Below, one piece after another: positions 23,401-34,824 of a stretch of 64,000 nucleotides of DNA; position 1 is the first letter of the stretch, and the number at the start of each line of letters is the position of its first letter. The stretch is taken from contig NC_064037.1 in assembly GCF_932526225.1 (NCBI RefSeq), positions 7,856,203-7,920,202 on the forward strand. The letters are read 5' to 3'. The notes beneath the pieces were generated by a model. That model was given only the letters and a program-made list of their open reading frames with translations. It was not told the origin of the DNA and ran no database searches. Source of the stretch: Nematostella vectensis (taxonomy: Eukaryota; Cnidaria; Anthozoa; Actiniaria; Edwardsiidae). Both the position numbers and the translations under genes were made by a program.

Positions 23401-26400
23401 GATGTTGCGGGCTTGCCGTAGGTATAGCTTGTTTAGCTGATCCGGAGTCTGCAAGAAAAAGAGCGGGCAATAATCATTATTATTGCCATCATCATCACTA
23501 GCATCACTAACATCACATCATTATCATCATGATTGTCACCATTATCATCATCAATATTATCATCATCACCATCATTATCATCATTATCATCGTCATCATT
23601 TTCATAATCATCACCATCATCATCACAATTATTACCATAATCATCACTATCACTATCATTATCATAATCATCACCATAATCGTCATCATCATCATCATTA
23701 CAAGAATCATCACCATCATTATCATCATCATCATTACCATCATAATTACCACCATCACCATCATTACCATAATCATCACCATCATTATCATCATCATCAC
23801 CATCATTACCGTCATCACCGTCATCATCACCATCACTATCATCGTCACTATCATAATCATCTCCATCATCTTCTGGGCAGACCATCTGATATTTGACGGG
23901 GAGAGCGGCTGATTAAAAAAAATCAATCAAGCAAAGACAGGCATCGTCTCCGCCATCAACATAATCAACACAGAGAAACATTTATAACCATTATTCTAAT
24001 CTCCAATACAATCATCATCATCATCATCATCATCACCATCATCATCATTATCATCATCATCACCATCACCATCATCGTCATTATCACCACCACCACCACC
24101 ACCGTCATTCACCACCGTTACTATCATAACCATACCAAGCCGTTGATTGTCTTCTCCGTCGATGTACTGAGAATGACTTCTTCGAACGCAATGTAGTTAC
24201 CATGCGCACTCTGGACTTCCTGTGGTGAGCACGTGACATCCGTTACCACCTTTGACCAATCCTCGACATACCAACCCCGCAGAAGCCACACAATATGTTT
24301 GCCATAGAAACCATGTCTAAAAGCCTGTGTTTGTGACATTTGAAAAAAAAAATAAGAAGAATTGAGTCTAAAAGTTATTTTTAGACTTTCACAGTTCGAT
24401 TAAAAATGATTTTAAAATGAAATGATATATAAGAATAATGATAAATAACACTTGAATAATATCTAGTTACCGAGCACATGAGCTTCCGACATTTTCCCTC
24501 ATACGTCAGCACGATTATGATTCGAGCGTCTTTTTGCTACAAAAGCAGAGAGATTTGATTGGTGAATCAAGAGTCTTTGGCTACAAAAGAAGATATTTGA
24601 TTGGCTGAATTAAGATAATTTTTCTACAAAACGAGCAGATTTTATATATTGCCTCACAAGTTTCGTAAGCTACCTTGAGGTCTGTGATGACGTTATCGGG
24701 GTTTGTGATGAAGCTGTTCGCACCGATGAGAGAGATATTTTCCCGCCTTAGGAGCAACTGGAGGCCCTCGCTCACCTATAAGACAAACAAAATATCACGA
24801 CGTAAAACCAAAACAACACAACGTAAACAAAAAAAACAACCGTAAATAACGACATAAACAAACCGAATAATATAACATAAACAGAGCAAATAACATGGCA
24901 TTAACAGATCAAATCGAACTGACAAAAGAAAAAAAAACCAAGCCAAATGATATGGCGTAGGTAAACAAACCAACTAACATGACAAACCGAATGATAATAC
25001 GTAAACAAATCAAAACATGATATAAACAATTCAAATAACATGCAGGAATAAACTAGCAGTAAACAGTGCTTCATAGAAAAAAAATGCGATATAAATTAAA
25101 AAACAGCCCGCCTCGTGTTGATGTCTTACGTCATTGAAGACGGCAACATCTTCTTTGACGATGGCTACTCGGCTCCATTTGAACTTCTTTAGCATTGCCA
25201 CAATGGCGAGATTCGCGACAGTCTCGGGGGCGTTCACTCGGTAGAACAGCGGGAACAGGGTCTTGTCTGAGAGCCGGGGAGTCCCGGCAGCATATGCTAC
25301 CTAACGATTCAAGAGAAAAATATAAAAGTATCAAGAAATTGTTATACACCCTGGGGGAGGGGGAAGGGGTACCGGCAGCAAATGCTACCTAACAAATCAA
25401 AAGTAAAGCGGTAAAATCGCCTGCTACACACAGGTGGATCCGGGGGGAGCCGGTAAAACCTCTTAGAAATGTGAATATGAATGTAATTTCTATAGAACGA
25501 CCCGTCGGATGAGATACAGACTATGCTAGACAAACTACAATCACGAGTGTGTGTTAGCGTGGAAGCACTTTCACTGAAGATGGTACCATATGGGTCAACA
25601 CCTCTTCCAACCCCTCCCCCTCCCCCTTACCAAAAAACACCTCCGATTTTACGTCCTTATCCGACAAACATGAAATCACAGTCACAAATGAAGATAGGCT
25701 TTGTCCACTTCCTCCTCCCCACCTCCCCTTAGGATTGTGCTCCTTGTCAGAAACCCTATAGTTAATTATTACTACGCGATACCCGGGGGCTGGCAACAAA
25801 TATAGTTCTACCTGAACAAGATTCCAGAACTTTCCAGCAATTGCAATTGGTTCCGCGGCGATACTACATCCGGGACCTATAAGCATGACGACGGTGTGGT
25901 CAGCGGTGATGTGCTCGACTAGTGTTTTAATGGCGTAAGCATCCGAACACTGTAAAATGATACATCAGATAAACTAGTTAATCGATAGGTATCAATAGGC
26001 TATCAAACAACCCATCAATCAAATTTATCAGTTGTTGCAGTGTGAATTTAGACATACTTTGAAAAACTGCGAATCTCAAGGATTAATAAAAAAATTTTTG
26101 GATGCAATTATCCGTGATTAGCGATATTGAATTGATTTCGAACGATTAGAAAATTCTATTGGTATTATTAGAAATATGAGACGTAATTCAAAAACCCAAC
26201 CTCGTAGGCGTTTGTTGGTGTTTCCATAAAGACCCCCAGCCCCCTCCCCGGCGTTCGCCTTTTCGTACTCATATCCAGTTCGCGCGCGGTCGTAATCCTG
26301 GCGAAACCCTGGTTTTCCTCACTAGTAGGCTTTGTTGTAAAAATTAAATCACTCCAGACCCAAATTGGTTAAAAATAGGTAACACGGAGTATGGATTCAA

Positions 26401-27052
26401 GTTGAGTTAGCAGCATGACGACAAGTGTGGTCAGCGCTTAAGTTTGACTTTATTTCCATATGCAGCTAGAGCTGGTATTCATAGAAGCCCTGTATGTAAA
26501 CATAACTTGACCAAAACAATCCCAATCTTAAAATATCATATACATTACTAAAGAGTAAGCGCACAAAAAAAAACTAAATAAACAATAACAAGCAAAACAT
26601 GGAACAGTCTACTTGTACTGGATCACATGAGTTATTCAAAATATTAAATTGTCACGAACTAAAGAGATCAAGCATGAGATATCACGTTTAGGCATCGCCT
26701 TTTTTAACCTTTTTTAAGAGGGGTTTGTTTCCAAGATTACGACTACAAAACTCTACTTAACCAAACCAAAAACAAGAGATATTTTAAGTTAATGATATTT
26801 TTATCTTAAAAATCATTTCCCTACCCTCGAATCTTTGATGACGAGCTCTAGTTTTATTCCTTGAAGTAAGGACTGATCCTGGTTTATGTGTTGTAGAGCG
26901 AGTTCAATTGCCGGGTACACTCCACCGCTGTTCCACCCTCCATTCGTTGTGTTCAAATCAATAAAACCGCCGATGTACAGGGGCACGTTAGCGGAGGACT
27001 TCATCGCGAGAGCAAGTAACACCACAAAGATTCCGAAGACAATGTTATCCAT
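14419..27052 (-). CDS. GABA-B-type metabotropic receptor (class C GPCR), 13 exons
   Basis: Exons in transcript order: 27052-26825, 25949-25812, 25300-25130, 24775-24674, 24536-24471, 24324-24136, 23448-23212, 22439-22283, 20791-20641, 20174-20036, 19590-19483, 19344-19219 and 18861-18523. Together they give 717 codons, all phases compatible. The product has a signal peptide, then an ANF-receptor/Venus-flytrap domain (from VPLYIGGFID; KDARIIIVLTYEGKCRK; WFYxP-like linker SFYWPEGSPPP), then seven TMs with family hallmarks: FIRMSSPYLNN after TM1, FGTMFIKTWRVYKIF at TM3, SVWQAVDGL at TM4, YKGLLMIFGLFLAWETRNVS at TM5 and LLLVFGPK at the end of TM7. No Cys-rich domain lies between the VFT and TM1, as in GABA-B receptors. 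The C-terminal exon is inferred: a phase 0 continuation within the 98-bp array (from 15194; KELNFREEPIANEKL) with an original stop at 14419-14421. The receptor would couple GABA or a related ligand to Gi/o. Which subtype it represents is not determined. Confidence 0.92.
14421..15200. repeat. 98-bp tandem array of a presumed terminal coding exon, about 8 copies
   Basis: On the minus strand each 98-bp unit encodes about 32 residues (HAKELNFREEPIANEKL then EMLKIYEGYKKD). The last copy ends in-frame EGYK-stop (TAG, 14419-14421) followed by a plausible 3' UTR. The first copy is preceded by CTCTTGGCCCTTGTAAG, a usable acceptor in the right phase for the GABA-B-like gene. Because 98 is not a multiple of 3, reading across copies shifts frame. 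Confidence 0.85.
15573..18398. repeat. 43-bp minisatellite, about 66 units
   Basis: The unit TATGGGTGAGATGAGAGATT + ATTATAGTCGCCACTAGGCAAGG repeats with few substitutions over 2.8 kb. Variation is concentrated in the CACTAGGCAAGG segment (CGAGGCAAGA, CTTGGCATGG, CGATGCAAGG). It fills most of the last intron of the GABA-B-like gene. On the minus strand many units present CCCATACCTTGCCTAG, which looks like a 3' splice site. Confidence 0.97.
18953..19229. repeat. 22-bp minisatellite copying the TM4-exon splice donor, about 12 units
   Basis: On the minus strand the unit reads GTCCAGACA/GTAAGTACGA + CAT. The true end of the TM4 exon is AATGTCCAGACA/GTAAGTACGAC at 19219. Each unit thus repeats the last nine exon bases plus the donor. 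Confidence 0.93.
19660..19820. repeat. Degenerate repeat with CACGTG, 4-5 units
   Basis: Units of the form GAGAAACAAGTCACCTATCA + CGTGACCAGG, about 40-50 bp apart, lie in the intron between the TM2 and TM3 exons of the GABA-B-like gene. Confidence 0.7.
20783..22237. repeat. 49/51-bp minisatellite copying the TM1-exon acceptor, about 30 units
   Basis: The unit is built on TTCTATTGAGAACAAACCAG, TAGATAAATCTCTATCTTGA and GAAGGCAACCC. On the minus strand it reads TTCTCAATAG/AAGGGTCGCC, matching the true acceptor and exon start TTCTCAATAG/AGGGGTCGCC at 20791. The 51-bp variants (21519-21746 and much of 21756-22022) keep a 17-residue frame open (EGSPSQDRDLSTGLFSI); the 49-bp variants shift it. Units nearest the exon are degenerate. 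Confidence 0.95.
22658..22981. mobile_element. Possible TIR element with internal duplications
   Basis: GCACCCTGCGCACC at 22658-22671 is a perfect inverted match to GGTGCGCAGGGTGC at 22968-22981 (another copy at 22929-22942). Inside is a 62-bp direct repeat at 22725-22786 and 22787-22848 (TGTTGGCACCTTATGTATCA...). It lies in an intron of the GABA-B-like gene. Confidence 0.55.
23468..23874. repeat. ATC/ATT-type microsatellite (intronic)
   Basis: Imperfect trinucleotide repeat of ATC, ACC and ATT, immediately upstream of exon 7 (23448) of the GABA-B-like gene. It creates spurious His-, Ile-, Asp- and Met-rich ORFs in most frames. Confidence 0.97.
24010..24118. repeat. ATC/ACC microsatellite (intronic)
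   Basis: Imperfect ATC and ACC trinucleotide repeat just past the donor of the exon at 24136-24324. Confidence 0.95.
24524..24650. repeat. Degenerate triplication of the exon 5 acceptor region
   Basis: About 45-bp units: CTTTTTGCTACAAAAGCAGA, CTTTGGCTACAAAAGAAGAT and TTTTTCTACAAAACGAGCAG. On the minus strand the real acceptor is TTTTGTAG/CAAAAAGAC (24536); the second copy reads TTTTGTAG/CCAAAGAC. Confidence 0.7.
25366..25395. repeat. Duplicate of the exon 3 acceptor and exon start
   Basis: On the minus strand this reads TTGTTAG/GTAGCATTTGCT followed by GCCGGTACCCC, closely matching the real exon 3 start CGTTAG/GTAGCATATGCT (25300) and the codons for VAYAAGTP. It lies about 95 bp upstream of that exon in transcript order. 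Confidence 0.7.
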
Positions 27053-28026
27053 TTTTGGGGATTTGCAAAGCCTTTGCCAGAATGCCGAGTTTGTGAGTCG
27101 GCCTTTGGTCTGTGGCGAGCTGGGGTTCTGTGAATGTAAACGGAAATATAAAAAAAGTTACGGAGAATAGCAGGTGTGCCCGCGACATGCAGCGCGTAGC
27201 TCGTAAACAAAGCACTTCAGTCACAAACAAGGTGAAAATAAGAGAGGGACTCTAATGACTTACAAGGAACTCTGTTAAGTTAACTACCAATAAATATTAT
27301 GATTTATTGTGGCCGAGTGTGCCTGCCTACAGCGGTCAGGTCTCTCGTTGTTTACATTTAGGATCAAAATCAATATATCAGTTAACACTCAAAAGTGGGT
27401 CATTAAAGCGACCGCGGCACTTTGAAAATTGGTCAGAAAACACGAAACTCAGATGAGGTGGATGCCGCTTACTTTTATAAATAGAGTGTGCTTGCCAATA
27501 AATATTTTAATAATTTTTGACACTGATGAAGTTTGATTATCCTGACACTCATACTGCAAATTTACACTGTTTACAAGCAGTATGCTGTCATGTTCCTTTA
27601 TTAAACTACACGCAAGACAATTAAAGTGCAATAATGGGAATTTAACAATCAATATAAATTAAGGCAAAAGCATATTCTTTCTATGTATATGGAGCCATAG
27701 TTAATATAGTAATAAAAAACACTAGCATATCTACGTTCTCTTGAAGGATGTATAGGTTTTTGCGGCAACAGGCTCTCGCGCTAACACTAATTGCCCTGGA
27801 TATCGCGTGCCCCCAAATCTTGAAGTGGCAACACAAGATTTCCACTTTTTAGACAGAATATTTTCGTGTCTCAATCTGCAAAATTTGTCGCAAGCTTCAT
27901 GTATAAACTGCATGTTTAAATAGGCTTAAAACCCCTTCTTTAAAAGGGAAATATGACGAGTCGACACTATCTTTTGGGAAAAAAGTAATTAAAGGCAAAT
28001 GTCGCACTTAACACGGTCAAGCCCAA

Positions 28027-28098
28027 AGTTGCAGCTTGCTAAATCAGCAGTGCTGCCAAAGCTAAATTACTGTGACACTGTTTTCTATCCGCTACCAG
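28027..28098 (+). pseudogene. Fragment of a non-LTR retrotransposon reverse transcriptase
   Basis: The short frame reads LAKSAVLPKLNYCDTVFYPL, matching the familiar 'S.VLP.LDYCD.V...LP' segment downstream of the RT active site in LINE-type elements. No flanking RT motifs remain, so this is a dead remnant. Confidence 0.55.
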
Positions 28099-28797
28099 AT
28101 GTATGTCTTTTTAGGACGTTACTGGCTACGCGTTTGCGAGCTCAGATACTATTCATTTATATATACCAGAGTCAGTTATTATAAACCATCAAACTATTAT
28201 TATATTATTGTTGTGTTATTGTGGTGTTAAGTTGCGTGGATTGTTCGAGCACCGTCTTCTCAATTCAATTACTCCAAGAAGTTAAGTTCATGAATTGACT
28301 TGTTGTGTCGTACTTGCTAGCTTTCTAAACGTTGTCCAGATGGCCAAGGAAGGCGCCTCGCATAACAAAGAATAAAACACAGACACACACAAAAACCTAA
28401 GAGCAGGTAGATCCTGGTAGTCACCAAGACCTATATACGGACAACGAACTACTCCTCCACAACTACGATCACCATCTGTTCACGTGACAAGTAGAGCGCG
28501 AAAAAGGTATCTCATTTAGATTACATCATGACGGCAGATTGAAAAGACGATTATTGCCGGCGATATGTTATCTTCTACCGGTGGTTTTACTATTGGAAAA
28601 CAAGAACATGTAGCACAGAACACGTAGAGTACGAAGCGTACTAGCGGCTGGGATTTGTACGAAATCAAGCACGTTGCTCTCTCCCTACCACCACCATAAC
28701 CATCACCACCTGACAAGGTGGCCTCAAAAAATAATATCATTACTATAATAATTAATTGAAAAAAAGGTTAGTTAAAATTCAAAAAGATTAACGTTAA

Positions 28798-28998
28798 TGT
28801 GTAGTTCCAGAAAATATCCATAACCACCCTATTGTGGGGGTAGGAGGTATGACCCCCCACCCCCCCACCCCTCTGGAATTTAACTGTTAAGGAAAAAAGG
28901 GCATTTAACCCCCCCCCCCCCTCCCCTCTGGAAATTCCTGGGCGTTTGAACACCCCAAACCCCCCGGTGGGGGTATGGATATTTTCTGGAACTACACA
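28798..28998. mobile_element. TIR element with perfect 25-bp inverted ends
   Basis: TGTGTAGTTCCAGAAAATAT plus CCATA at 28798-28822 is the exact reverse complement of 28974-28998. The 201-bp element has a C-rich centre (homopolymer runs at about 28851-28872 and 28908-28925) and no coding capacity. Confidence 0.9.
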
Positions 28999-29027
28999 AT
29001 AAACTCTAGTATACGACTATTTGGTAT

Positions 29028-29132
29028 AAGAAAAGTCGGTAACGAAAATCTACGAGTCGGTAACGAAAATCTGACGAGTCAGAAACACAAATTTGACGAG
29101 TCAGTAACGATTACTGACGAATCGGTAACGTT
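29028..29132. repeat. Short tandem repeat, about 22-27 bp, 5 units
   Basis: Imperfect copies of GAGTCGGTAACGAAAATCTA directly beyond the TIR element at 28798-28998. Confidence 0.75.
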
Positions 29133-31150
29133 ATTTACAAAAGAAAATAATGAGCAAGCTATAACCCTAGAACAGATTAATTCTCGAAAAAAAAAAGGAC
29201 GAACAAAATGGTAGCAAAAAATATCGAGGGAGAACAAACCGTTATGATTCCCTGTCTAATATCAAATGATCAGTACTTAACCGACCAAAGCTAAATAACA
29301 CCAACACTTCGTAAGCCCCGCAGCTTTGTGTTGTGTGCCTCTTACCCAGACGCTTACTAGCGTTACAGGACTAACCGTTGACCCTTCCCTTGTTCCTTTG
29401 CGCCAGCGCTAAATCTTCCCATGGCTCATTGCGCTCACTAGTATATTTTTCACTTGTTTTTACTGACTTGAGACGCCTGGGTACGAGTTGTGTTGTTATT
29501 TTGCAGGAGGCTTTTGTTTCGCTACTCACATGGCATCGGTTTGACAGCGTGTAGCGTCTTCATTGATGGATGTTGCACAGTTCGCAATATGCTTACGAGC
29601 CATGTATACCCTTTCGGGTCCATATTTTTCATAAATCAATATCAATGAAGAAGTTTCTCGGTTTCTTGATAAAAGACGCCGTGTGACAAACACATTAATG
29701 AAAAACGGGAAATTAAAAGTGCATTTTAATACTTGAAAAAAAAATTGAATTTAATTTGAAGATTTCCATTCACATGAACTTTTCCTGTGTGTTGTGTTTT
29801 GTCCCATTTTGTACAAATTAAAAGTACAAAGCAAACAAAGCAAGTTGGATTTTGTTTTTAATAAAGATAAATCCATGATTGAGTCACTAAAAAGAGATGA
29901 CACTCTGATAAAGCGTAAACATTACGAAAAAAAAATTTAAAAATTTAACAAAATAAGAAAATGTATTGAAAAATTATGTATGAAATATTATGTATAGAAA
30001 AAAGATAGGAACGTATTCTGCATAAAAAAGTTCATATGGGTAAAAATACGAAAAAGCGAGAGAAAAAGAAATTATCCAGTAAAAATACAAAAAGGCGAGA
30101 GGGAAATAAAATTCCATACGATGCTAAAACGTTCATCTAGGACTAAAATGCAAAAAAGCCAGAGAGAAAGAAAAGTCTATACGATGCTAAAAAAAGTAGC
30201 TGATGTTTTATTTTATGTATCATCGTATTGCGGTAAAAAAAATGAATGGTCAAATATTTTTTACATTTTATTTTCTTAGGCAAACTACCAGCAAGCGGTC
30301 GAGTGGGCATTCACCTTAACGATAATACCAACCGAATTTGCGTCTCAAAAGTCCTTGTTAAACTTGATATGGTTAGTTTGAGAGTGAGAGTTTTCCTTGT
30401 TTCAAGTGAATATAAGACGTTTTCCCTTGAGGAGAAATGAAGAAAAATTGTCAAGATCATTCACTCACATCCGCACAAGTCAGCTCAAAGCTCTCATACA
30501 GTACAGTTAACAATTTCTTGAGTTAGCCATCGAAATCATACAATCAACCTTTCACGGGAAAGTTAAGAATTTATACACCCAACCACATTTTCCTTAACCA
30601 AAACTTGCAAAGAGAAATAAAAAAGTCCAAGAAATTGTAAAAAAAAAATACAAAGCTCTAGTTGAAGATTGAATTAGGTATGTCAAAATTGAATTATGTT
30701 AATGTCAGACTACCCCGTTCCTTTGTTCACTACTCTAGAGTTATCGAAACTAACCTTGTAAATGACTTAGCGCTTAACAGCTAGCGGTAGCAGAACCTCA
30801 GTCAAGGGAAGGAAAACCCAGCGGGACTGTGATTAAGCGATGTGCTTGATATCAACACGGGCACAGGTGGATAAGGAGATGAGGTGCATTGTACTGAGCG
30901 CCAGAGCCAGAAGTGCTTCGATGAAATGTGTTAAATAATATGCATCACACAAGAAAAGATATCATTTGGGAGTTGACTATTGAATTGACTCAAGATAGAT
31001 TATGTTCTTTCAAATGGTTTAAGCCATTGAATAGAATATATTTTATACGTTGATAGTGTACTTAACGTAATTCTAATTTTTGCGGCACTATTGTTAATTT
31101 CGTCTTTTGATTTTGGATAAGGCTCGATGTGTTCATTTGTCTGACGGTCT

Positions 31151-31370
31151 GACTATATCAACAAACATCATCACCATCATCATCATCATCATTATCACCA
31201 TCCACATGACCACTATCATCGTCATCATCATCATCATCATCATCACTATCATCATCAACATAACCCCTATCATCGTCATCATCATCATCATCATCATCAT
31301 CATCAATATAACCACTATCATCGTCATCATTATCATCATCATCATTACCATTAAAATTCTAATCACCATC
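31151..31370. repeat. ATC microsatellite
   Basis: Imperfect ATC repeat with a longer 50-60 bp periodicity (ATAACCACTATCATCGTCAT recurring three to four times). Confidence 0.95.
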
Positions 31371-32832
31371 ATCAATTTATAAACGATATCTTTAGGGACC
31401 AGCGACTTTATAAAAAATGAACAAGCGAATCTTGTTTAAAAGACACAGAGACATTATGTGAGAAAATAAAAAAGAAAACTTCAAACAAGCCAACTGGCAA
31501 TGAAAAAAATATGGATCAGAAAAAGGTCGTTCAGTCCCTGTCAATGAGATAGCAGGTCCCTTAGAGACTTATACAAATATAACAAACATAAAGAAAATTC
31601 AGCCTAGAGACTCGGTTCCATCGGTTTTGCATGAAATAAAGACAACACTGTGACTGGCGCCATACTGTATTTGAATTTGATGTTAAACCAATTAAAACAG
31701 TATAATTGCTGTAGTGGTAAGAATAAAAGATGTTAGAGTATAAAGGAACTAAGGCCCGTTATTAAGGGGAGGAGACGCACTCAGTATATCGACCTTTTTG
31801 TTCTGAAATATCCCAAAAGTACATTCGGGACGGATATGTACATCTGTTCACCAGGACCAAAGGCGTTTTACTGTTTTCTCGAAGAGGCTATTTTCCCTAA
31901 ATTTTAACTTACATAATTTATAAAAGCGTTTCATAAAAAAAGACTCACCCGACTTCTTAAAGTCATTGCATTAGCCCTTTTCGTTCCCCATGTAAAACTC
32001 GAGTCAAGCTAAAGCTGCGAAATGTTCAGCTGCTAAAATAAGGCTTTATGCCAGTAATGACTTCGACCTTGTCTGAAAAGCAAACACTCCAGTTTATTGG
32101 AAAACCGCTTTTTGACACTAAACTCAGACTGGAGTACACATTAAAAGCATTTTGAGTTTTGAAAAGATGTTGGCAAAGATCCAATAAAATCATTAAAACC
32201 CCTTTCTTCTTTTAAATATGAAATGCGCAATGATATTCAAAACGACAAGAAATCTAATTTTTTTGTGCGAATACGATTTTTTTTGCCGAAAAGTGACAGG
32301 TTAAAGATGGATTAAACGGGAAAAGTAGTTTTGGAAAGTCACTCCTTAACAAACACGGACCCAAACGGAAAGATTTAAATCAGTCCGGATTTCTGTAACA
32401 CCTGTTATGGAAAACAACCGCTTGTGCCAGAGATTGCTCGTTTAGCATGTGAATGACCTTGAGTATGACAAATAGGCTAGCTACAAGTAACGAAATTAAA
32501 ACGACAATTTCATTACGAATTAGTATCATTGCTAAATTTAATGTAATGAATCTACAAGGCATATTATAACCCTCCTTACCTTTTTCGCAAGATCTTTAAG
32601 TTCCGGTGGTGTATTTGGATGTTGGTGTGTGTTGATATACCAAGTGGAATTTGCATGCTAAAGACAACCGCTGAGACTTTTAGCCAGTATTACCAACCTA
32701 AAAATTAATGATAGTGATCTCCCATTGCCTTAAAGTAACGTTATAAAAAAAGGTGTTGTAGTTTTGCAAATTAATAGTGACTGATGTTTTGCTTTACACC
32801 TTGAAAAATCAATAATTCCGCCTTAAGTAAAC

Positions 32833-33081
32833 TTTACAGAAATATTTGTGGCGCAGTGTAAATTGTTGTATACGAAATGTGTTTATTATAGAACTTGGAT
32901 ATTTGCCTGAAGGGTTTGGACCGTTGAATTAAAGGTATTTTATTTAAATAAAAGCATTATATTATAAAGCCTTAAATAAAATACCTTTATTCAACGGTCC
33001 AAACCCTTCAGGCAAATATCCAAGTTCTGTAAACATATTTCGTATATTACAATTTACACTGCGCCACAAATATCTCAGTAA
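32833..33081. repeat. Long inverted repeat (about 113-bp arms)
   Basis: The left arm runs from ATTTGTGGCGCAGTGTAAAT through ACTTGGATATTTGCCTGAAG to GGTATTTTATTTAA. The right arm repeats it inverted with about 90% or better identity, around a centre of roughly 20 bp. Transcription would give a long near-perfect hairpin. It may be a MITE, but no clear target-site duplication is seen. Confidence 0.9.
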
Positions 33082-34539
33082 ATTAACGTACTTGTGATTT
33101 CAAAGAAAATTTCACATCCCAAGTAGTTACCGGGAGAAACCGTTCTAACAAGAGAGAATCGCAATTAAAGATTAGCCTTCCGTTTTAACGATACCGTAGA
33201 CCCAAATGGCTTCATTTCGAGTGAATTTTTTTTATTATGCCATTCGATGACAATAGGCACACTCTAGATGTTAGCAAAAAAAATACCACCAAAATCTTAA
33301 ATACTCCGCCAGATATTCAAGAAAAACCGAATTCGAACGAGTGTAGCGTTATTCTTGAAGGCGTCAATAATACTGTTTACTTAGCTCAAAGTCCCGCGAT
33401 CAACATCCGGGCAACTTAGTTTTACGGCTTTTCCCTCTAATTATCATACAAGCGCGTCAGTATCGACTTTTTATCCGAGATTTATCCGTATTTATATCAA
33501 CTTCATAAGCGTTTACTCTAAATTTTGCATAGTTGTAAACTACGCCAAGAATAAGTAAGAATCCTTTGCTTCCTTCGAAGAAGGCTAAGCGAGGAAGAAA
33601 GCCCAAAACAAAACATAGAGTTGTCTCTGTTCGCGGTCTTTTTAAGTTTTCCGCGCTCTTCTATTCTTCGGTTAAAGCTCGCTTCGGTCTAGGCATCTTC
33701 CATCACTTGCACGACGCTATGACATTTGAGCACCTAAGAATTTTCCCGCTGCGTGTAGAGCGTGCAATGTGATTGGTTGCCATACGCGGCTTTATTTGCT
33801 CTTCGTCTGTCATTACTGTCACGCTGCCTCTAATGTCTACACAACTTCAATCCCCGATATCTCGCAATCAAATTTCAACCCATCTTACTCTAAATATGTA
33901 AATTAAAGGTACACTTCTAACCGCCCGATTCCTGCGCAACTTGGCAAGCGTCTAGTATAGATATTGTTCTGTCACACCGTGCCGCGGATAACCAATAGCC
34001 TTTTTTGCTACGGACTTAAATTAGCGCGTTGTAGCCAAAGAAGCAAAATTATTCCACGCCTAACTTTGACCCTTGATTATTAACCAACGAGGCTGTGTGA
34101 CGTCAAATGTAGACACGGTTTGTCAGTTGAGTACATGACGAAAGATATAAAGCAGATCCCGGGAGGTTACGCGCTTTTGGTGTGTATAAATGATTCGCAT
34201 GTTTAAAAGTGGTCGATTTCGCACTCCGGACCCGGCAAAAGCACTCAAAATTAAGCGCGTATAAAAAATGGTTATTTTAGGAGGAAAGTACAATCATTAA
34301 GCTTTAAATTGATATATAGTTTGTTGGCATTTGCTTTAATCCGACGCGAGCGCGAGCAATTTTGCCGGGACGATCGGGGTAATTACCACTTGGGTCTACG
34401 GTATCCTTAACAGGTCTTGTTTCTTATTCGTTATACATATTTTTTCTTTGTGCTCAAAGAAGTGTTTCGCTCTTAGGCCATATGGCGGTCTTGAAACACA
34501 TTGCTGTCTTTAATTGAAGCAGCTGAGTAACATTTTTCA

Positions 34540-34561
34540 CCCCCCCCCCCCCCCCCCCCCC
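34540..34561. repeat. C homopolymer (about 21 bp)
   Basis: A run of C upstream of MND1. Its length in an assembly is unreliable. Confidence 0.9.
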
Positions 34562-34824
34562 GCCATGGGAGGAGCAGATAGTTTAGTCGCAGCGCCTAGT
34601 CCTCGCGCGTTCTATCCTTATCAAGTTTAGGACTGGGCACAAGCGCGCCAAATTTCGATCTAAAAAAGTATCTGTAAACACTTATTGCTTGTGAAACTTC
34701 GACAGTTCAAAAGAAATCGGCCGTGAAACAACTGTTAAGCATTTGAAGGCGATTGCTATTACCTAGGCCAGCTTGCAGATAACTAGTTATTCGTGAAACT
34801 AGCCTAGTCCTATCGAAAGTTACT

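Larger units (their letters stand above)
27053..34824. other. Large intergenic region (7.8 kb)
   Basis: This separates divergently oriented GABA-B-like (-) and MND1 (+) genes, so both promoters probably lie here. No convincing exon was found. A weak 60-codon frame with one hydrophobic helix (32380-32562, minus) and a 68-codon frame with a KRGRKPK AT-hook-like stretch (33566-33772, plus) are not supported as genes. Its recognisable contents (a retroelement scrap, TIR element, microsatellite, hairpin and C-run) are listed separately. Confidence 0.5.

Noticed and set aside
23433..23926. Asp-, His-, Ile- and Met-rich ORFs on both strands
   Set aside because: Produced by the intronic ATC/ATT microsatellite; the real exon starts at 23448 on the minus strand.
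33566..33772. 68-codon ORF with KRGRKPK, possible AT-hook protein
   Set aside because: The motif is short, the rest shows no family pattern, and no exon signals support it.
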